64,000 bases of DNA, taken from assembly GCA_039414355.1 (NCBI GenBank), contig JBCDJN010000016.1, positions 1 through 64,000 of the forward strand, given 5' to 3'. The stretch is from JBCCQL01 sp039414355 (lineage in GTDB: Bacteria > Planctomycetota > Planctomycetia > Pirellulales > Lacipirellulaceae). Below, piece after piece: positions 9,341 through 18,262 of this stretch; positions within the stretch are counted from its first letter, which is position 1, and each line of letters begins with the position of its first letter. A program made the translations under genes and the position numbers. The notes beneath the pieces were generated by a model. The model saw only the letters and a list, made by a program, of their open reading frames with translations, was not told the DNA's origin and did not search any database.

Positions 9341-9471
9341 GGCTCGGGCTTGGCGAACTTGGGCGTATCGCGGCGCCGCGCACAGGGTCCACCCGGCTGC
9401 GACACCCGCAAACCCTGAAAGATACGGCAGGTTGGCCCGGCGTGGAAAGGGGGAATCGCCGGTCGGCGCCG

Positions 9472-10662
9472 CTACGGCGCCCCGGCGGTCGACCCAGCTT
9501 GCCAGCCCGCCAACTTGCAGCGGCGGAACTCCTGGAAGCCGCCCGACTCAATCGCCGCCCGGATGCCGGCCATCAGCCGCTGGTAATAAGTCAGGTTGTG
9601 AATGGACAACAGGATGGGCCCCAGCATCTCCTTGGCGCGGAAGAGGTGAGCGAGGTACCCGCGGCTCCTTCGGCACGCGGGGCAGGGGCAGTCGGCTTCG
9701 AGCGGTCGATCGTCAAGCACAAACCGCTGGTTCCGGAGCCGCATCGGCCCCTCGTCGGTGAACGCCAAGGCGTTCCGGCCGTTCCGGGTGGGCATCACAC
9801 AGTCGAACATATCGATGCCCCGGGCAACGCCCTCCAGCAGATCGGTCGGCGTCCCCACGCCCATGAGGTACCGCGGCCGATCCTCCGGCAGGTGGGGCGT
9901 GGTCGCCTCGATGGCGGCGTACATCGCTTCCGGCGGCTCGCCAACGCTCAAACCGCCCACGGCGTAGCCGGCGAAGTCCCGCTCCACCAGCCACTCGGCG
10001 GACTCGCGGCGGAGATCGCTGTCGAGACCGCCCTGGACGATGGCGAACAGCGACTGAACGACGTCCGACCCAAGGCGAGCGGCGTGCTGCTGGCACCGCT
10101 CCGCCCACCGCAGGCTCCGCTGCATGGCGTCGGCCACCACGTCTCGCGGACTGGGCAGCGGCGGGACGTGGTCCAAGACCATGGCGACGTCCGACCCAAG
10201 CCGCCGCTGGATGTCGACCGCCCGCTCGGGCGTGAGCTCGATGCGGTCGCCGTTCACTTGAGATTGGAACCGGGCGCCCCGCTCGTCGATCTCGACCCGA
10301 TCCGCGAGGCTGAAGACCTGAAAGCCGCCGCTGTCGGTGAGGATGGGGCCGGTCCAGCCCATCATCGCGTGCAGGCCGCCGAGGGCCGCCACCGTCTCTT
10401 CGCCGGGCCGCAACGCAAGGTGGTAGGTGTTCGCCAGCACCATCTGGGCGCCGGTCTCGCGGACGCGGTCAATCTCCACGCCCTTCACCGCGGCGACCGT
10501 GCCAACCGGCATGAACGCCGGCAGTTCAACAACGCCCCGCGGGGTGTGCAGCCGCGACCGACGGGCGAGACCATCGGCGCCGAGACGCTCGAGAAAGACC
10601 GCATGGCCCGAGGCGTTGCCCGGCACCGACCCCTCCGCCGAACCCGGTGTCCCGTCGCCCAT
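9472..10662 (-). CDS. tgt: Queuine tRNA-ribosyltransferase
   Basis: A 396-residue bacterial-type Tgt, which exchanges the wobble guanine of GUN-anticodon tRNAs for preQ1 on the route to queuosine. The catalytic aspartates are visible in ILTDSGGFQVFSL and in FDCVMPTRNGRN. The product-binding QGG motif lies in AIVQGGLDSDLR. The zinc site is CPCPACRRSRGYLAHLF plus a downstream His in SIHNLTYYQ. The first 25 residues before the conserved part are extra and may reflect a start placed slightly upstream of the true one. It is the first gene of tgt-yajC-secDF; the alpha-CTD/TPR gene ends 34 bases upstream on the same strand. Confidence 0.96.
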   Translation of the reverse strand: MGDGTPGSAEGSVPGNASGHAVFLERLGADGLARRSRLHTPRGVVELPAFMPVGTVAAVKGVEIDRVRETGAQMVLANTYHLALRPGEETVAALGGLHAMMGWTGPILTDSGGFQVFSLADRVEIDERGARFQSQVNGDRIELTPERAVDIQRRLGSDVAMVLDHVPPLPSPRDVVADAMQRSLRWAERCQQHAARLGSDVVQSLFAIVQGGLDSDLRRESAEWLVERDFAGYAVGGLSVGEPPEAMYAAIEATTPHLPEDRPRYLMGVGTPTDLLEGVARGIDMFDCVMPTRNGRNALAFTDEGPMRLRNQRFVLDDRPLEADCPCPACRRSRGYLAHLFRAKEMLGPILLSIHNLTYYQRLMAGIRAAIESGGFQEFRRCKLAGWQAGSTAGAP

Positions 10663-10696
10663 GCCAAACCTTCGACTTCACCGCCGGGCGGAGAAC

Positions 10697-12034
10697 TCAG
10701 TCTCCGCGGAGCTTCAAGCCGTGAGCGGTGAGCTTCTCGCGGACCTCGTTCAAGCTGGTCACGCCAAAGTTCTTGCACTCCAGCAGATCGTCGCCCGTGC
10801 GACGAAGCAGCTCGCCAACGGTCGTCAGGCCCAGCCGGACCATGCACTTCCGGGCGCGGACCGAGAGGTTGAGATCGGAGATCGGCCGGTCCAATAGCGC
10901 CCGCTCGTCTGCCGAAAGGCTGTCCGGATCGTACGGCGGCTCCTCTTCGCGCCGCTGATTGGCGAACTGGCCAAGGTCCAGGCCCTTGCTGCTGAGCATC
11001 TCCCGGATCTCGATCAGCGACGTTTCGCCGAAGTTCTTGCTCGCCAGGAGCTCCTGCTCGGTGGTCTCGGTCAGGTCGCCGAGGGTCATGATGCCCATCT
11101 TCTGCAGGCAGTTCCGGCTGCGGACGGAGAGCTCGAAGTCGGTGACCGGGATGCTGAGCACCTGGCTCAGGCGGTCCTGCTGGCGGCGGGCTTCCTCGTC
11201 GTAGTACATGTCCCGGCTGGCGTCGGCGTCTCGGAAAAAGAGCCGGGCGCGGGGGTGGGCCGGGAACGCGTCGAGGATCCGCTGGTAGCAGCCGCGGGCC
11301 CGCTCGTACTGCTCCATGTCCTCGTACAGCACGCCCAGGTTGAGCAGCGTGCCGACGTGGGTTGGGAACTGGTTGCTGGCCCGCTCGTAGAGCTCGCGGG
11401 CCTCGTGATCGTTGCCGTGGCGGTCGTTCTCCAGGGCGAGTCCAAAGAGGGCGCCAGCGTGACCGCCGTCGGCGTCCACGGCCCGCTCGAGCAACGCCAC
11501 CACCTCCTTCGGCGATCCGCCAAGGGCTTGCACGGTGGCCGCCCGCTGGTAGAGGTACTCCGCGGTTTGCTCGATGGCGCCCGATAGATCATCCAGCTTG
11601 GCCAAGGCCTTGGCCGGGTCACCCGAGTACCGGTGGGCTTCGGCGACGGCCAGGGCCACCCGGTCGCCGTCGTACCCGGCACGGGCCGACGACTCGTATG
11701 CCTTCAGGGCCTCGTCGTACTGATCGAGTGAAAGGTACGCCAGACCGAGGTAGAAGTGCGTGAGAGCCCCACCGTCGCTGCCCGAGAGCATCTCGACCGC
11801 GTCGGAGTACCGCCCCAACAAGTAGAGGCAAACCCCCAAACGGGCGGAGGTCGCCGGGGTCCGGCTCGGTTGGTCCTCGAGCTCGGCCACCGCTTCCCGC
11901 AACTCGCGGTACTTCGCGTAGTTGGCCGAGATCGCGTCGGTGATCTCGCGGATCTCGACCGGCCCGAAGGCGGCCGTCGAAAGCACGATCTGCTTGACCG
12001 GTGTTTCCGTCGTAGTGGTCAATCCCGTCGACAT
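10697..12034 (-). CDS. TPR protein with two C-terminal RNA polymerase alpha-CTD modules
   Basis: A 445-residue protein that is not the normal RpoA, because the assembly domain is absent. Residues about 50-290 form tetratricopeptide repeats (for example HFYLGLAYLSLDQYDEALKAY and TLLNLGVLYEDMEQYERARG). Two alpha-CTD-like helix-hairpin-helix modules follow, near 293-357 (FELSVRSRNCLQKMGI, NFGETSL) and 381-445 (LNLSVRARKCMVRLGL, NFGVTSL). The Arg matching DNA-contacting Arg265 of E. coli alpha is kept in both copies. The Asn268 equivalent is kept only in the first, and Lys298 is Thr in both. It probably contacts DNA UP-elements or transcription factors, with the TPR part binding another protein. 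It lies between tRNA-Thr and tgt. Confidence 0.85.
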   Translation of the reverse strand: MSTGLTTTTETPVKQIVLSTAAFGPVEIREITDAISANYAKYRELREAVAELEDQPSRTPATSARLGVCLYLLGRYSDAVEMLSGSDGGALTHFYLGLAYLSLDQYDEALKAYESSARAGYDGDRVALAVAEAHRYSGDPAKALAKLDDLSGAIEQTAEYLYQRAATVQALGGSPKEVVALLERAVDADGGHAGALFGLALENDRHGNDHEARELYERASNQFPTHVGTLLNLGVLYEDMEQYERARGCYQRILDAFPAHPRARLFFRDADASRDMYYDEEARRQQDRLSQVLSIPVTDFELSVRSRNCLQKMGIMTLGDLTETTEQELLASKNFGETSLIEIREMLSSKGLDLGQFANQRREEEPPYDPDSLSADERALLDRPISDLNLSVRARKCMVRLGLTTVGELLRRTGDDLLECKNFGVTSLNEVREKLTAHGLKLRGD

Positions 12035-12080
12035 GCAAAAACCCCCAGCCGTGTTGCCCTGTGAACGTGTCTTAGGCGGC

Positions 12081-12112
12081 GGTCCCGGCCCGGAAAACCG
12101 TTGCTCGGGACC
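12081..12112 (-). other. Small hairpin downstream of tRNA-Thr
   Basis: A 7-bp perfect inverted repeat (GGTCCCG at 12081-12087, CGGGACC at 12106-12112) separated by 18 bases, between the 3' end of the tRNA and the start of the alpha-CTD/TPR gene. There is no U-tract, so it could aid tRNA 3' processing or be chance. Confidence 0.3.
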
Positions 12113-12122
12113 CCCACGCGAG

Positions 12123-12195
12123 AGCCAGCGGTGGGACTTGAACCCACAACCCCAGCATTACGAATGCTGTGCTCTGCCAATTGAGCTACGCTGGC
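12123..12195 (-). tRNA. tRNA-Thr (anticodon CGU)
   Basis: On the minus strand the sequence folds as a full cloverleaf. The acceptor stem is GCCAGCG paired with CGCTGGC, the D arm GCTC/GAGC, the anticodon stem CAGCA/TGCTG with loop TTCGTAA (anticodon CGT, reading ACG), and the T arm GTGGG-TTCAAGT-CCCAC. The discriminator is T and the 3' CCA is not encoded. Confidence 0.95.
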
Positions 12196-12292
12196 GCGAT
12201 CCGCACTCCAAAACGAATCCACGAGCTTAGTTTCCGCTTTCGTCCGCGCCAATGCCGGGCAAAGCTCGGCACGTGCGTAGGGCGTCCGCGGA

Positions 12293-13870
12293 TTACCCGG
12301 CCCGACGCCGGTACGCCGGCTCGCGGCCAACCGAACCGGAATCATCCGGCACTCTCAGCTCTTCGGCAAGACGCTCAAGCTCCGCGTGGAGTTCGGCCTG
12401 GACGGCGGAGTAGGCCGGGTCGCCGTAGACGTTCCGAAGTTCATCGGGGTCCTGATCCAGGTCGTATAGCTCCCATTCGCCCAGATTGTAGAAGTGAATC
12501 AGCTTGTGCCGAGCCGTCCGAACGCCGCGGTGCCGGCGGACGCTGTGGGCGGTCGGCCTGTTCTCACGGAACTCGTAGTACTGGTAGTAGTGCGAACTCC
12601 GCCACGACGCCGGCGTCTGACCGTTGAGAATCGGGACTAAGCTAGCCCCCTGGAGCTCTTCCTCGGCCTCGACACCCGCGGCTTCGAGGAACGTCGCCGC
12701 GAAATCGACGTTCGAGACCAACGCGTCGCTGACCGAACCGGCCTCAACCCTTCCGGGCCACCGGGCCACCAGCGGCATGCGGTACGACTCCTCGTACATG
12801 AACCGCTTGTCGAACCAGCCATGGTCGCCCAGGAAGAACCCCTGGTCGGACGAGTAGACCACCAGCGTGTCCTCCGCCAACCCAGCGGTCTCTAGGTAGT
12901 CGAGCAGCTTGCCCACCCCGTCGTCCACGGCGGCGACGCAGCGTAGGTAGTCCTTGATGTACCGCTGGTACTTCCAACGCACCAACTCGTCACCCGTCAG
13001 CTTCATCTCGCGGAACCGCCGGTTTCTCTCGCCGTACGCCGCCTGCCATGCCGAAAGCTGCTCCGGGGTGAAGCCCCTGGGCTCCGTGAGCTTCAGGTCT
13101 TTGTCGGTCAGCGTCCGCTCAACCGTCATGTCTTGGGTCTTCGCCGCTGTGCCGCGGGTGGCGTAGTCGTCAAACAGATCGGCCGGCTCGGGAATCGTCG
13201 CCTCGTCGTACATCGAAAGCTGCTCGGGCCCTGGCTGCCAGTTGCGGTGCGGCGCCTTGTGCTGGCACATCAGCAGGAACGGCTTGCTCGTGTCGCGTCC
13301 TTCGCTCAACCACTTCAGCGAGAAATCGGTGATTAGCTCCGTCGTGTAGCCGGTGTGCTTGACCCGAGTCTGCTGGCCGTCTCCGTTCTCGTCGAGCAGC
13401 ATCGTCGGGTTGTAATAAGGCCCCTGGCCGATCAGCACGTGGCTGTAATCAAAGCCCAGCGGCGGCATGTGCTCACCCAAATGCCACTTGCCGATCACCG
13501 CCGTGGAGTAACCCGCCTTCTGCAGGAGCTTGGGGAAGGTCTGCTGCGTGCCATCGAACTTGTCGCCGTTCATCCGGAACCCGTTCAAGTGGCTGTACTT
13601 CCCGGTCAGCACCGTCGCCCGGCTCGGGCCGCACAGGGCGTTGGTGCAGAGGCAGTTATCAAACCGCATCCCCTCCGCGGCGATGCGATCAAGGCCGGGC
13701 GTTTGATTGATCACCGACCCGTAGCAGCTCATCGCGTGGGCCGCGTGGTCGTCCGTGAAGATGAACAGGATGTTCGGCCGCTCGTCGCCCCGGGCGACCA
13801 CTTGGCTGCTCAGCGAGCAAGCCAAAAGCACGGCGAATCCGATCGGGCGAAGAAAGTTGGAAGGCATCAT
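12293..13870 (-). CDS. Exported type I (formylglycine) sulfatase
   Basis: About 525 residues after choosing ATG 13870, which directly precedes a signal peptide (hydrophobic FAVLLACSLSSQVVA). The alkaline-phosphatase-superfamily metal site begins NILFIFTDDHAA. The sulfatase signature CGPSRATVLTG carries the Cys that an anaerobic or aerobic maturase converts to formylglycine, and KWHLGEH and DNG-like metal-site regions follow. Sulfatases hydrolyse sulfate esters; these genes are numerous in marine planctomycetes that degrade algal sulfated polysaccharides. The substrate cannot be read from this sequence. It is divergent from the Y-family polymerase gene. Confidence 0.93.
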   Translation of the reverse strand: MMPSNFLRPIGFAVLLACSLSSQVVARGDERPNILFIFTDDHAAHAMSCYGSVINQTPGLDRIAAEGMRFDNCLCTNALCGPSRATVLTGKYSHLNGFRMNGDKFDGTQQTFPKLLQKAGYSTAVIGKWHLGEHMPPLGFDYSHVLIGQGPYYNPTMLLDENGDGQQTRVKHTGYTTELITDFSLKWLSEGRDTSKPFLLMCQHKAPHRNWQPGPEQLSMYDEATIPEPADLFDDYATRGTAAKTQDMTVERTLTDKDLKLTEPRGFTPEQLSAWQAAYGERNRRFREMKLTGDELVRWKYQRYIKDYLRCVAAVDDGVGKLLDYLETAGLAEDTLVVYSSDQGFFLGDHGWFDKRFMYEESYRMPLVARWPGRVEAGSVSDALVSNVDFAATFLEAAGVEAEEELQGASLVPILNGQTPASWRSSHYYQYYEFRENRPTAHSVRRHRGVRTARHKLIHFYNLGEWELYDLDQDPDELRNVYGDPAYSAVQAELHAELERLAEELRVPDDSGSVGREPAYRRRAG

Positions 13871-13985
13871 CGGTGCGGTCCCTTGCGGGTTAGGAACTCG
13901 AATGCTGCTTGCTCCCGGCCGGCATGCGTGCCTTTTTCGAATCAAGTTGGCTTGACGGCCACCCGATGCCGATTACTGTACACGC

Positions 13986-15227
13986 ATGCACCAACACTCG
14001 GCAAGCGTCGATTGGCTCTTCTTGGACATGAACGCGTTTTTTGCGTCCGTGGAGCAGCAGCGCCAGCCCCACCTGCGGGGCAAGCCGGTGGCGGTGGTGC
14101 CGACGCTGACGGAGCGAACCTGTTGCATCGCCGTGAGCTACGAGGCCCGGCCGTTTGACGTCCGCACCGGCGACAACGTCGGCGAAGCCGTCCGCCGCTG
14201 CCCGGGCCTGCAGCTTGTGGAAGGCAAGCACGAGCACTACGTCGCGGCCCACCACAAGATACTCGAAGCGGTGGAGCGCGTGCTGCCGATTGAGCGGATT
14301 TGCTCCATCGACGAAGTCGCCTGCCGCCTGGCGCCGGCGGATCGCACGCCGCGGCGAGCAGAGCGCGTCGCGGCGGAGGTAAAGCGGGTCGTTGCCGAGC
14401 ACGCCGGCGAGTACCTTCGCTGCTCGGTGGGGATCGCCCCCAACCGCTGGCTCGCCAAGATCGCCAGTAACCTACAGAAGCCGGATGGGCTGTCGATCCT
14501 CACGCGGCAGCATTTGCCCTACCGGCTGCACCGTCTGGCGCTCGACGACCTCACCGGCATCGGCAAGCGGATGCGGCAGCGGCTCGCCCACCGCGGCGTG
14601 ACGTCCACCCGGCAGCTCTGCTCGCTCTCCAAGCCCGCCATGCGTGAGGTTTGGGGCAGCGTCATCGGCGAGCACTGGTGGCATTGGCTCCGCGGCGACG
14701 AGGTGCAGGAGACGCCCACCACACGGCAGACCGTCGGGCACTCGCACGTCTTGCCGCCCAAGCTCCGCACACGGGAAGGATCGCACGCGGTCGCGGTTCG
14801 ATTGCTCCACAAGGCCGCGGCCAGGCTGCGGAAGGAAGGCTACGCCGCGCGGCGACTGGAACTCGCTGTCCGCTTCGTTGGGCAGGCGCCGAGCTGGAAG
14901 TCGCGAACCTCTATCGGCCGAACCGGCGATACGCCCACGCTGCTCAAGGCGCTCGCCGAAGCCTGGCCGAGCTGCCCAACGGGCCCGGCGCCGCTGCAGG
15001 TGGCCGTCACGCTGTCACGCCTGGAGCCCGCCGAGTGCGTGACGAAACCGCTCTTCGCTGAGGATCAAGCGGCCTGCCGCGCAGCACAAACCATGGACGC
15101 GGTGAACCACGCCCTGGGGCCCAACAAGCTGTACTTCGCCTCAATGCACGACACGCGGGAATCGGCCCCGATGCGGATTGCGTTCACACGGATCCCGGAC
15201 TTGGCGACCGAACTAGGCGGAACTTGA
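13986..15227 (+). CDS. Y-family DNA polymerase (DinB/Pol IV-like)
   Basis: A 413-residue translesion polymerase. The first metal-binding Asp is in FLDMNAFFASVEQQ, and the acidic pair is in ICSIDEVACRL. The palm/finger region reads AVSYEARPFDVRTGD, and the thumb helix-hairpin-helix is in LDDLTGIGKRMRQRL. A little-finger domain follows (VGHSHVLPPKLR onward). No beta-clamp QLxLF motif is obvious at the C-terminus, which ends RIPDLATELGGT. There is no imuA/dnaE2 partner next to it, so it is probably a stand-alone Pol IV-type enzyme rather than ImuB. The start ATG 13986 fits the conserved N-terminus. It converges on pyk with 12 bases between stops. Confidence 0.85.
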   Translation: MHQHSASVDWLFLDMNAFFASVEQQRQPHLRGKPVAVVPTLTERTCCIAVSYEARPFDVRTGDNVGEAVRRCPGLQLVEGKHEHYVAAHHKILEAVERVLPIERICSIDEVACRLAPADRTPRRAERVAAEVKRVVAEHAGEYLRCSVGIAPNRWLAKIASNLQKPDGLSILTRQHLPYRLHRLALDDLTGIGKRMRQRLAHRGVTSTRQLCSLSKPAMREVWGSVIGEHWWHWLRGDEVQETPTTRQTVGHSHVLPPKLRTREGSHAVAVRLLHKAAARLRKEGYAARRLELAVRFVGQAPSWKSRTSIGRTGDTPTLLKALAEAWPSCPTGPAPLQVAVTLSRLEPAECVTKPLFAEDQAACRAAQTMDAVNHALGPNKLYFASMHDTRESAPMRIAFTRIPDLATELGGT

Positions 15228-15239
15228 AGTCGACGCGGG

Positions 15240-16721
15240 CTAGATTCCTTCCACCTCGTGCACCACCACAATGTCATGCACGCCGGTGACGAGGTCGGCA
15301 TTGCGGGCGGTGCCGGCAGTGAGGTGGCTGCCGCCGACGATGACGATCCGGTCGCCCTTCTCAGCGAGGCCGACGTCCACGCTCCAGCGGTCGGCGTGGC
15401 GGATCAGGTCCTGCATGCTCTCAGCCGGCGCCTCGCGGAGCGGGGTGACGCCCCAGTACAGGCACATGGCACGCAGCGTTTGCTCGCTGGTGCTCACGCC
15501 GATCGTCGGCGCCGAGCTCCGTTGCTGCGACAGCGCCAGCGCCGTGCGGCCCGAGTGGCTCGCCACAATCACCAGCTTCGCGGCGAGCGTGTGCGCCATC
15601 TCCCCTGCGCCCCGCACCACCGCGTGGGTGATGTCGTGCAGGGTCCGCACCGCGTCTTCGGTGGAGAACCGCGGCGACGATCCGAGGCTGCTCTCCTCGG
15701 TGGCGTGGCAGATGCGGTTCATCATCTCCACGGTCTCTACCGGGTACTGGCCGATGGCCGTCTCGCCGGAGAGCATGCAGGCGTCGGCGCCGTCCAGCAC
15801 GGCGTTCGCCACGTCGGTCACCTCGGCCCGCTTGGGCCGCAGCGAGTCGTGCATGCTGTCGAGCATCTGCGTCGCGATGATCGTCGGCTTCTGGTAACGC
15901 AGGCAGGTGTGGACGATCCGCTTCTGCTCGACCGGCATCTGGGCCACGTCGATCTCCACGCCCAGATCGCCGCGGGCCACCATCACCGCGTCCGACGCGG
16001 CGACCACCTCGTTTAGGCGGTCGAGCGCCTCACGCTTCTCGATTTTCGAAACGACCAGCGCGTCCGAGTTGCTGCTCCGCAGGATATCTCGCAGCGCCCG
16101 CACCTCGTCCGGCGCCCGCACAAAGCTCAGGCTCACGAAGTCCACGCCCGCCTCGGCGGCCCACAGCGCGTGCTGGTGATCGGAGACACTGATCGCGGGG
16201 GCGCTGAGCTTGACCCCGGGCAGGTTGATCCCCTGGCGGCTGCGGACGACGCCGCGTTGAACAACCTCCATCCGCAGCCGGTCGCCCTTGTGCTCCACCA
16301 CCTGCATGCTCACCGTGCCGTCGGCCAGCATCACCCGATCGCCGTTGGAGAGCTCGCGGATGAGCGGCGTGTAGGTGGAGGTGAACTCGTTGATCGCCTT
16401 GGACTCGCCATCGGGGACGAACCAGAAGTCGGCGCCGGTCTCGCAGAAGACCCGGTCACCTTCGATCTCACCGAGGCGGATCTTCGGCCCCGCCAGGTCA
16501 ACGAGGATCGCGACCGGTCGGTTGAGCTCCTTGGAGACGGCGCGGATGTTGTCGACGTTCTTCTGCTGCTCATCCGGCTCCGCGTGGGCCATGTTCAGTC
16601 GGAAGACATCGGCGCCCGCCAGCACCAAGTCCCGGATGGTCTCCGGCGCCGAGGAGCTCGGCCCCAGGGTCGCCACGATCTTGGTCCGGGCGCGGGAGCG
16701 GATGTCGAGCTTGGGGGGCAT
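15240..16721 (-). CDS. pyk: Pyruvate kinase
   Basis: A 493-residue pyruvate kinase, converting phosphoenolpyruvate and ADP to pyruvate and ATP. Conserved parts in order are TKIVATLGPSS at the N-terminus, VFRLNMAHAEP, the catalytic Lys in VVSKIEKREAL, MVARGDLGVEI, and TQMLDSMHDSLRPKRAEVTDVANAVLDG (the active-site Thr/Ser region). The B domain and a C-terminal allosteric-type domain are present at normal length. The usual Asn-Phe-Ser-His is NMAHAEP, a Ser-to-Ala change seen in some bacterial enzymes. It is divergent from the SDR gene across about 190 bases. Confidence 0.96.
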   Translation of the reverse strand: MPPKLDIRSRARTKIVATLGPSSSAPETIRDLVLAGADVFRLNMAHAEPDEQQKNVDNIRAVSKELNRPVAILVDLAGPKIRLGEIEGDRVFCETGADFWFVPDGESKAINEFTSTYTPLIRELSNGDRVMLADGTVSMQVVEHKGDRLRMEVVQRGVVRSRQGINLPGVKLSAPAISVSDHQHALWAAEAGVDFVSLSFVRAPDEVRALRDILRSSNSDALVVSKIEKREALDRLNEVVAASDAVMVARGDLGVEIDVAQMPVEQKRIVHTCLRYQKPTIIATQMLDSMHDSLRPKRAEVTDVANAVLDGADACMLSGETAIGQYPVETVEMMNRICHATEESSLGSSPRFSTEDAVRTLHDITHAVVRGAGEMAHTLAAKLVIVASHSGRTALALSQQRSSAPTIGVSTSEQTLRAMCLYWGVTPLREAPAESMQDLIRHADRWSVDVGLAEKGDRIVIVGGSHLTAGTARNADLVTGVHDIVVVHEVEGI

Positions 16722-16912
16722 GCGTCGCGGCGGGTTGGGGGCGCGGGCGGGCGAACGAGGTCGGCGTCATTGTGCCGGCACTTCAGCAACGTGGGAATGG
16801 GAGTCCGCTCGCCGCGTGCTCTTCCGGCCATCGCGCCGCTCGCGGTACACTCGCGGCCCGACGCACCGTGCTTTCGGCTCGCCCCTCCTTCTCGCCTCGG
16901 CGCCCCCGCGAC

Positions 16913-17743
16913 ATGTCTTACTGGCGAGCCGCCCGAGCGTTGATCACCGGCGGGTCGTCGGGCCTGGGGCTGGAGCTCGCGAAGACGCTCGTTGCCGAAG
17001 GAGCGGAGGTGGCGTTGGTGGCTCGCTCTCGCGGGCCGCTGGAGGACGCGGCCGACATGCTCCGCGGGCTCGGCGGGCGGGTGCTGACGATCTCTGCCGA
17101 CGTCGCCCAACCGGGGCAAACCGCGTGGGCCGTGCAGCAGGCGGTGGAGTCGATCGGCGGGCTCGAACTCGCGGCTGCGTGCGCGGGGCGATCGATGCGG
17201 GGGCCGCTGGTCGATACGCCGCGCGAGCGGTTCGAAGAACTCATGGCGATCAACACCATGGCCGCCGTTGATCTCGCGCAGGCGGCGGGCCCGCACCTCG
17301 AGGCGTCTGCCGAGGAGCACGACGGCAAGGCCGGCCACTTGGTGCTCATTGGTTCGCTCGCCACGCGAATCGCGGCGCCGCACCTGGGCGCCTACCCGGC
17401 CACTAAGCACCCGCTCGGGGCCATCGCGCAGCAACTTCGATTGGAGCGCGGGCCGGCCGGGCTGCACCCGCTGCTGGTCTGCCCGGGGCCGATCGCGCGG
17501 GACGACGCCGGCGATCGCTACGCCGACCAGGCTGAAGGCCTGCCCAACCCCGCCCGCCGGCCGGGCGGCGGCGCGAAGGTGCGGGCGATCGACCCCGCCG
17601 ACCTCTGCCGGCGGATCCTCAAGGCGTGCCAGCGCCGGCAAAGCGAGTTGGTGCTGCCCAAGAAAGCCCGGCTGCTGATGGCGGCCCAAGCGCTCTGCCC
17701 GCCGCTGGGCGACTGGCTGCTGCGTCGCCAAGTGGGCGACTGA
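16913..17743 (+). CDS. Short-chain dehydrogenase/reductase
   Basis: A 276-residue classical SDR with a Rossmann fold. The nucleotide-binding motif is TGGSSGLGLELA near residue 12, and the catalytic set is Ser in VLIGSLATR plus the Tyr-X3-Lys in GAYPATKHPL. VARSR after strand 2 suggests NADP(H) preference. The C-terminus is hydrophobic and helical. The substrate is not predictable; the layout resembles 3-ketosphinganine or acyl-sugar reductases. ATG 16913 is chosen because the fold starts right after it; upstream in-frame codons are Arg-rich and lack family similarity. A terminator-like hairpin lies just downstream. Confidence 0.88.
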   Translation: MSYWRAARALITGGSSGLGLELAKTLVAEGAEVALVARSRGPLEDAADMLRGLGGRVLTISADVAQPGQTAWAVQQAVESIGGLELAAACAGRSMRGPLVDTPRERFEELMAINTMAAVDLAQAAGPHLEASAEEHDGKAGHLVLIGSLATRIAAPHLGAYPATKHPLGAIAQQLRLERGPAGLHPLLVCPGPIARDDAGDRYADQAEGLPNPARRPGGGAKVRAIDPADLCRRILKACQRRQSELVLPKKARLLMAAQALCPPLGDWLLRRQVGD

Positions 17744-17752
17744 TCGCCCTCG

Positions 17753-17811
17753 AAAAAGAAAAGCCAATTTCGGCCCGGCGGCGCTCCCGCACACGCTGCT
17801 TTTCTTTTTTT
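17753..17811 (+). terminator. Rho-independent-like terminator with A/T-rich stem
   Basis: A 12-bp perfect inverted repeat, AAAAAGAAAAGC (17753-17764) and GCTTTTCTTTTT (17798-17809), with a 33-base loop. The right arm runs into a T-tract. It begins ten bases after the SDR stop. The long loop is unusual, so efficiency is uncertain. Confidence 0.5.
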
Positions 17812-18262
17812 TGACGCGATATTGCAGCGTCAAACGGCAAACGAGCGCCTCGCACAACGACTTACGCGCCGCCGAGACGCCGAGCTGCAGCGCGCCAATC
17901 GTATTGGTAACAGCGCGGTTGGCCTAATTTCGACAACGTTCTTTCGCGCGCCGTTTTGAACACCCGCGCCGGCGGTTTTGAACACTTGCGGTTTTGTCGG
18001 GACTCGTTCGCGTCTCATTCGGAAATACCGACGGGCGGCCGCGACGATTCTTGTTGCAGACTCGACGGACCGCCCGGCGTGGATTGGTGACTCTGCAGCA
18101 GATGGTCTCTCGCCAGAACGCGTGGACCGCCAACCGCAGGCATCGATCAGCGTTCGGGAACTCTTGCGGGCCACGGCTCGTCGAACGCCTCGTCAACACT
18201 CTGTTTCGCCGTGCGAGAGCCGTGCGGCGCCCGGTCGCACTCCTTGCCTGCGGAGGTTCGTC
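17810..18262 (+). promoter_or_regulatory. Upstream region of the prepilin-headed gene with palindrome and direct repeats
   Basis: This gene-free stretch holds an 8-bp palindrome, TTTGACGC (17810-17817) and GCGTCAAA (17827-17834), with a 9-base spacer. It also holds two direct copies of a 12-base element differing in one base, CGTTTTGAACAC at 17954-17965 and GGTTTTGAACAC at 17976-17987, whose starts are 22 bases apart, two helical turns. Both resemble operator layouts. A strong Shine-Dalgarno GGAGG at 18252-18256 serves the gene at 18263. The frame is open from 17978 into that gene but has no coding character. Confidence 0.4.

Noticed and set aside
10697..12034. RNA polymerase alpha subunit (rpoA)
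   Set aside because: The N-terminal assembly domain is missing and replaced by TPR repeats; only C-terminal modules match.
13986..15227. ImuB of a mutasome cassette
   Set aside because: No imuA or dnaE2 gene is adjacent, and the acidic catalytic residues are intact, unlike ImuB.
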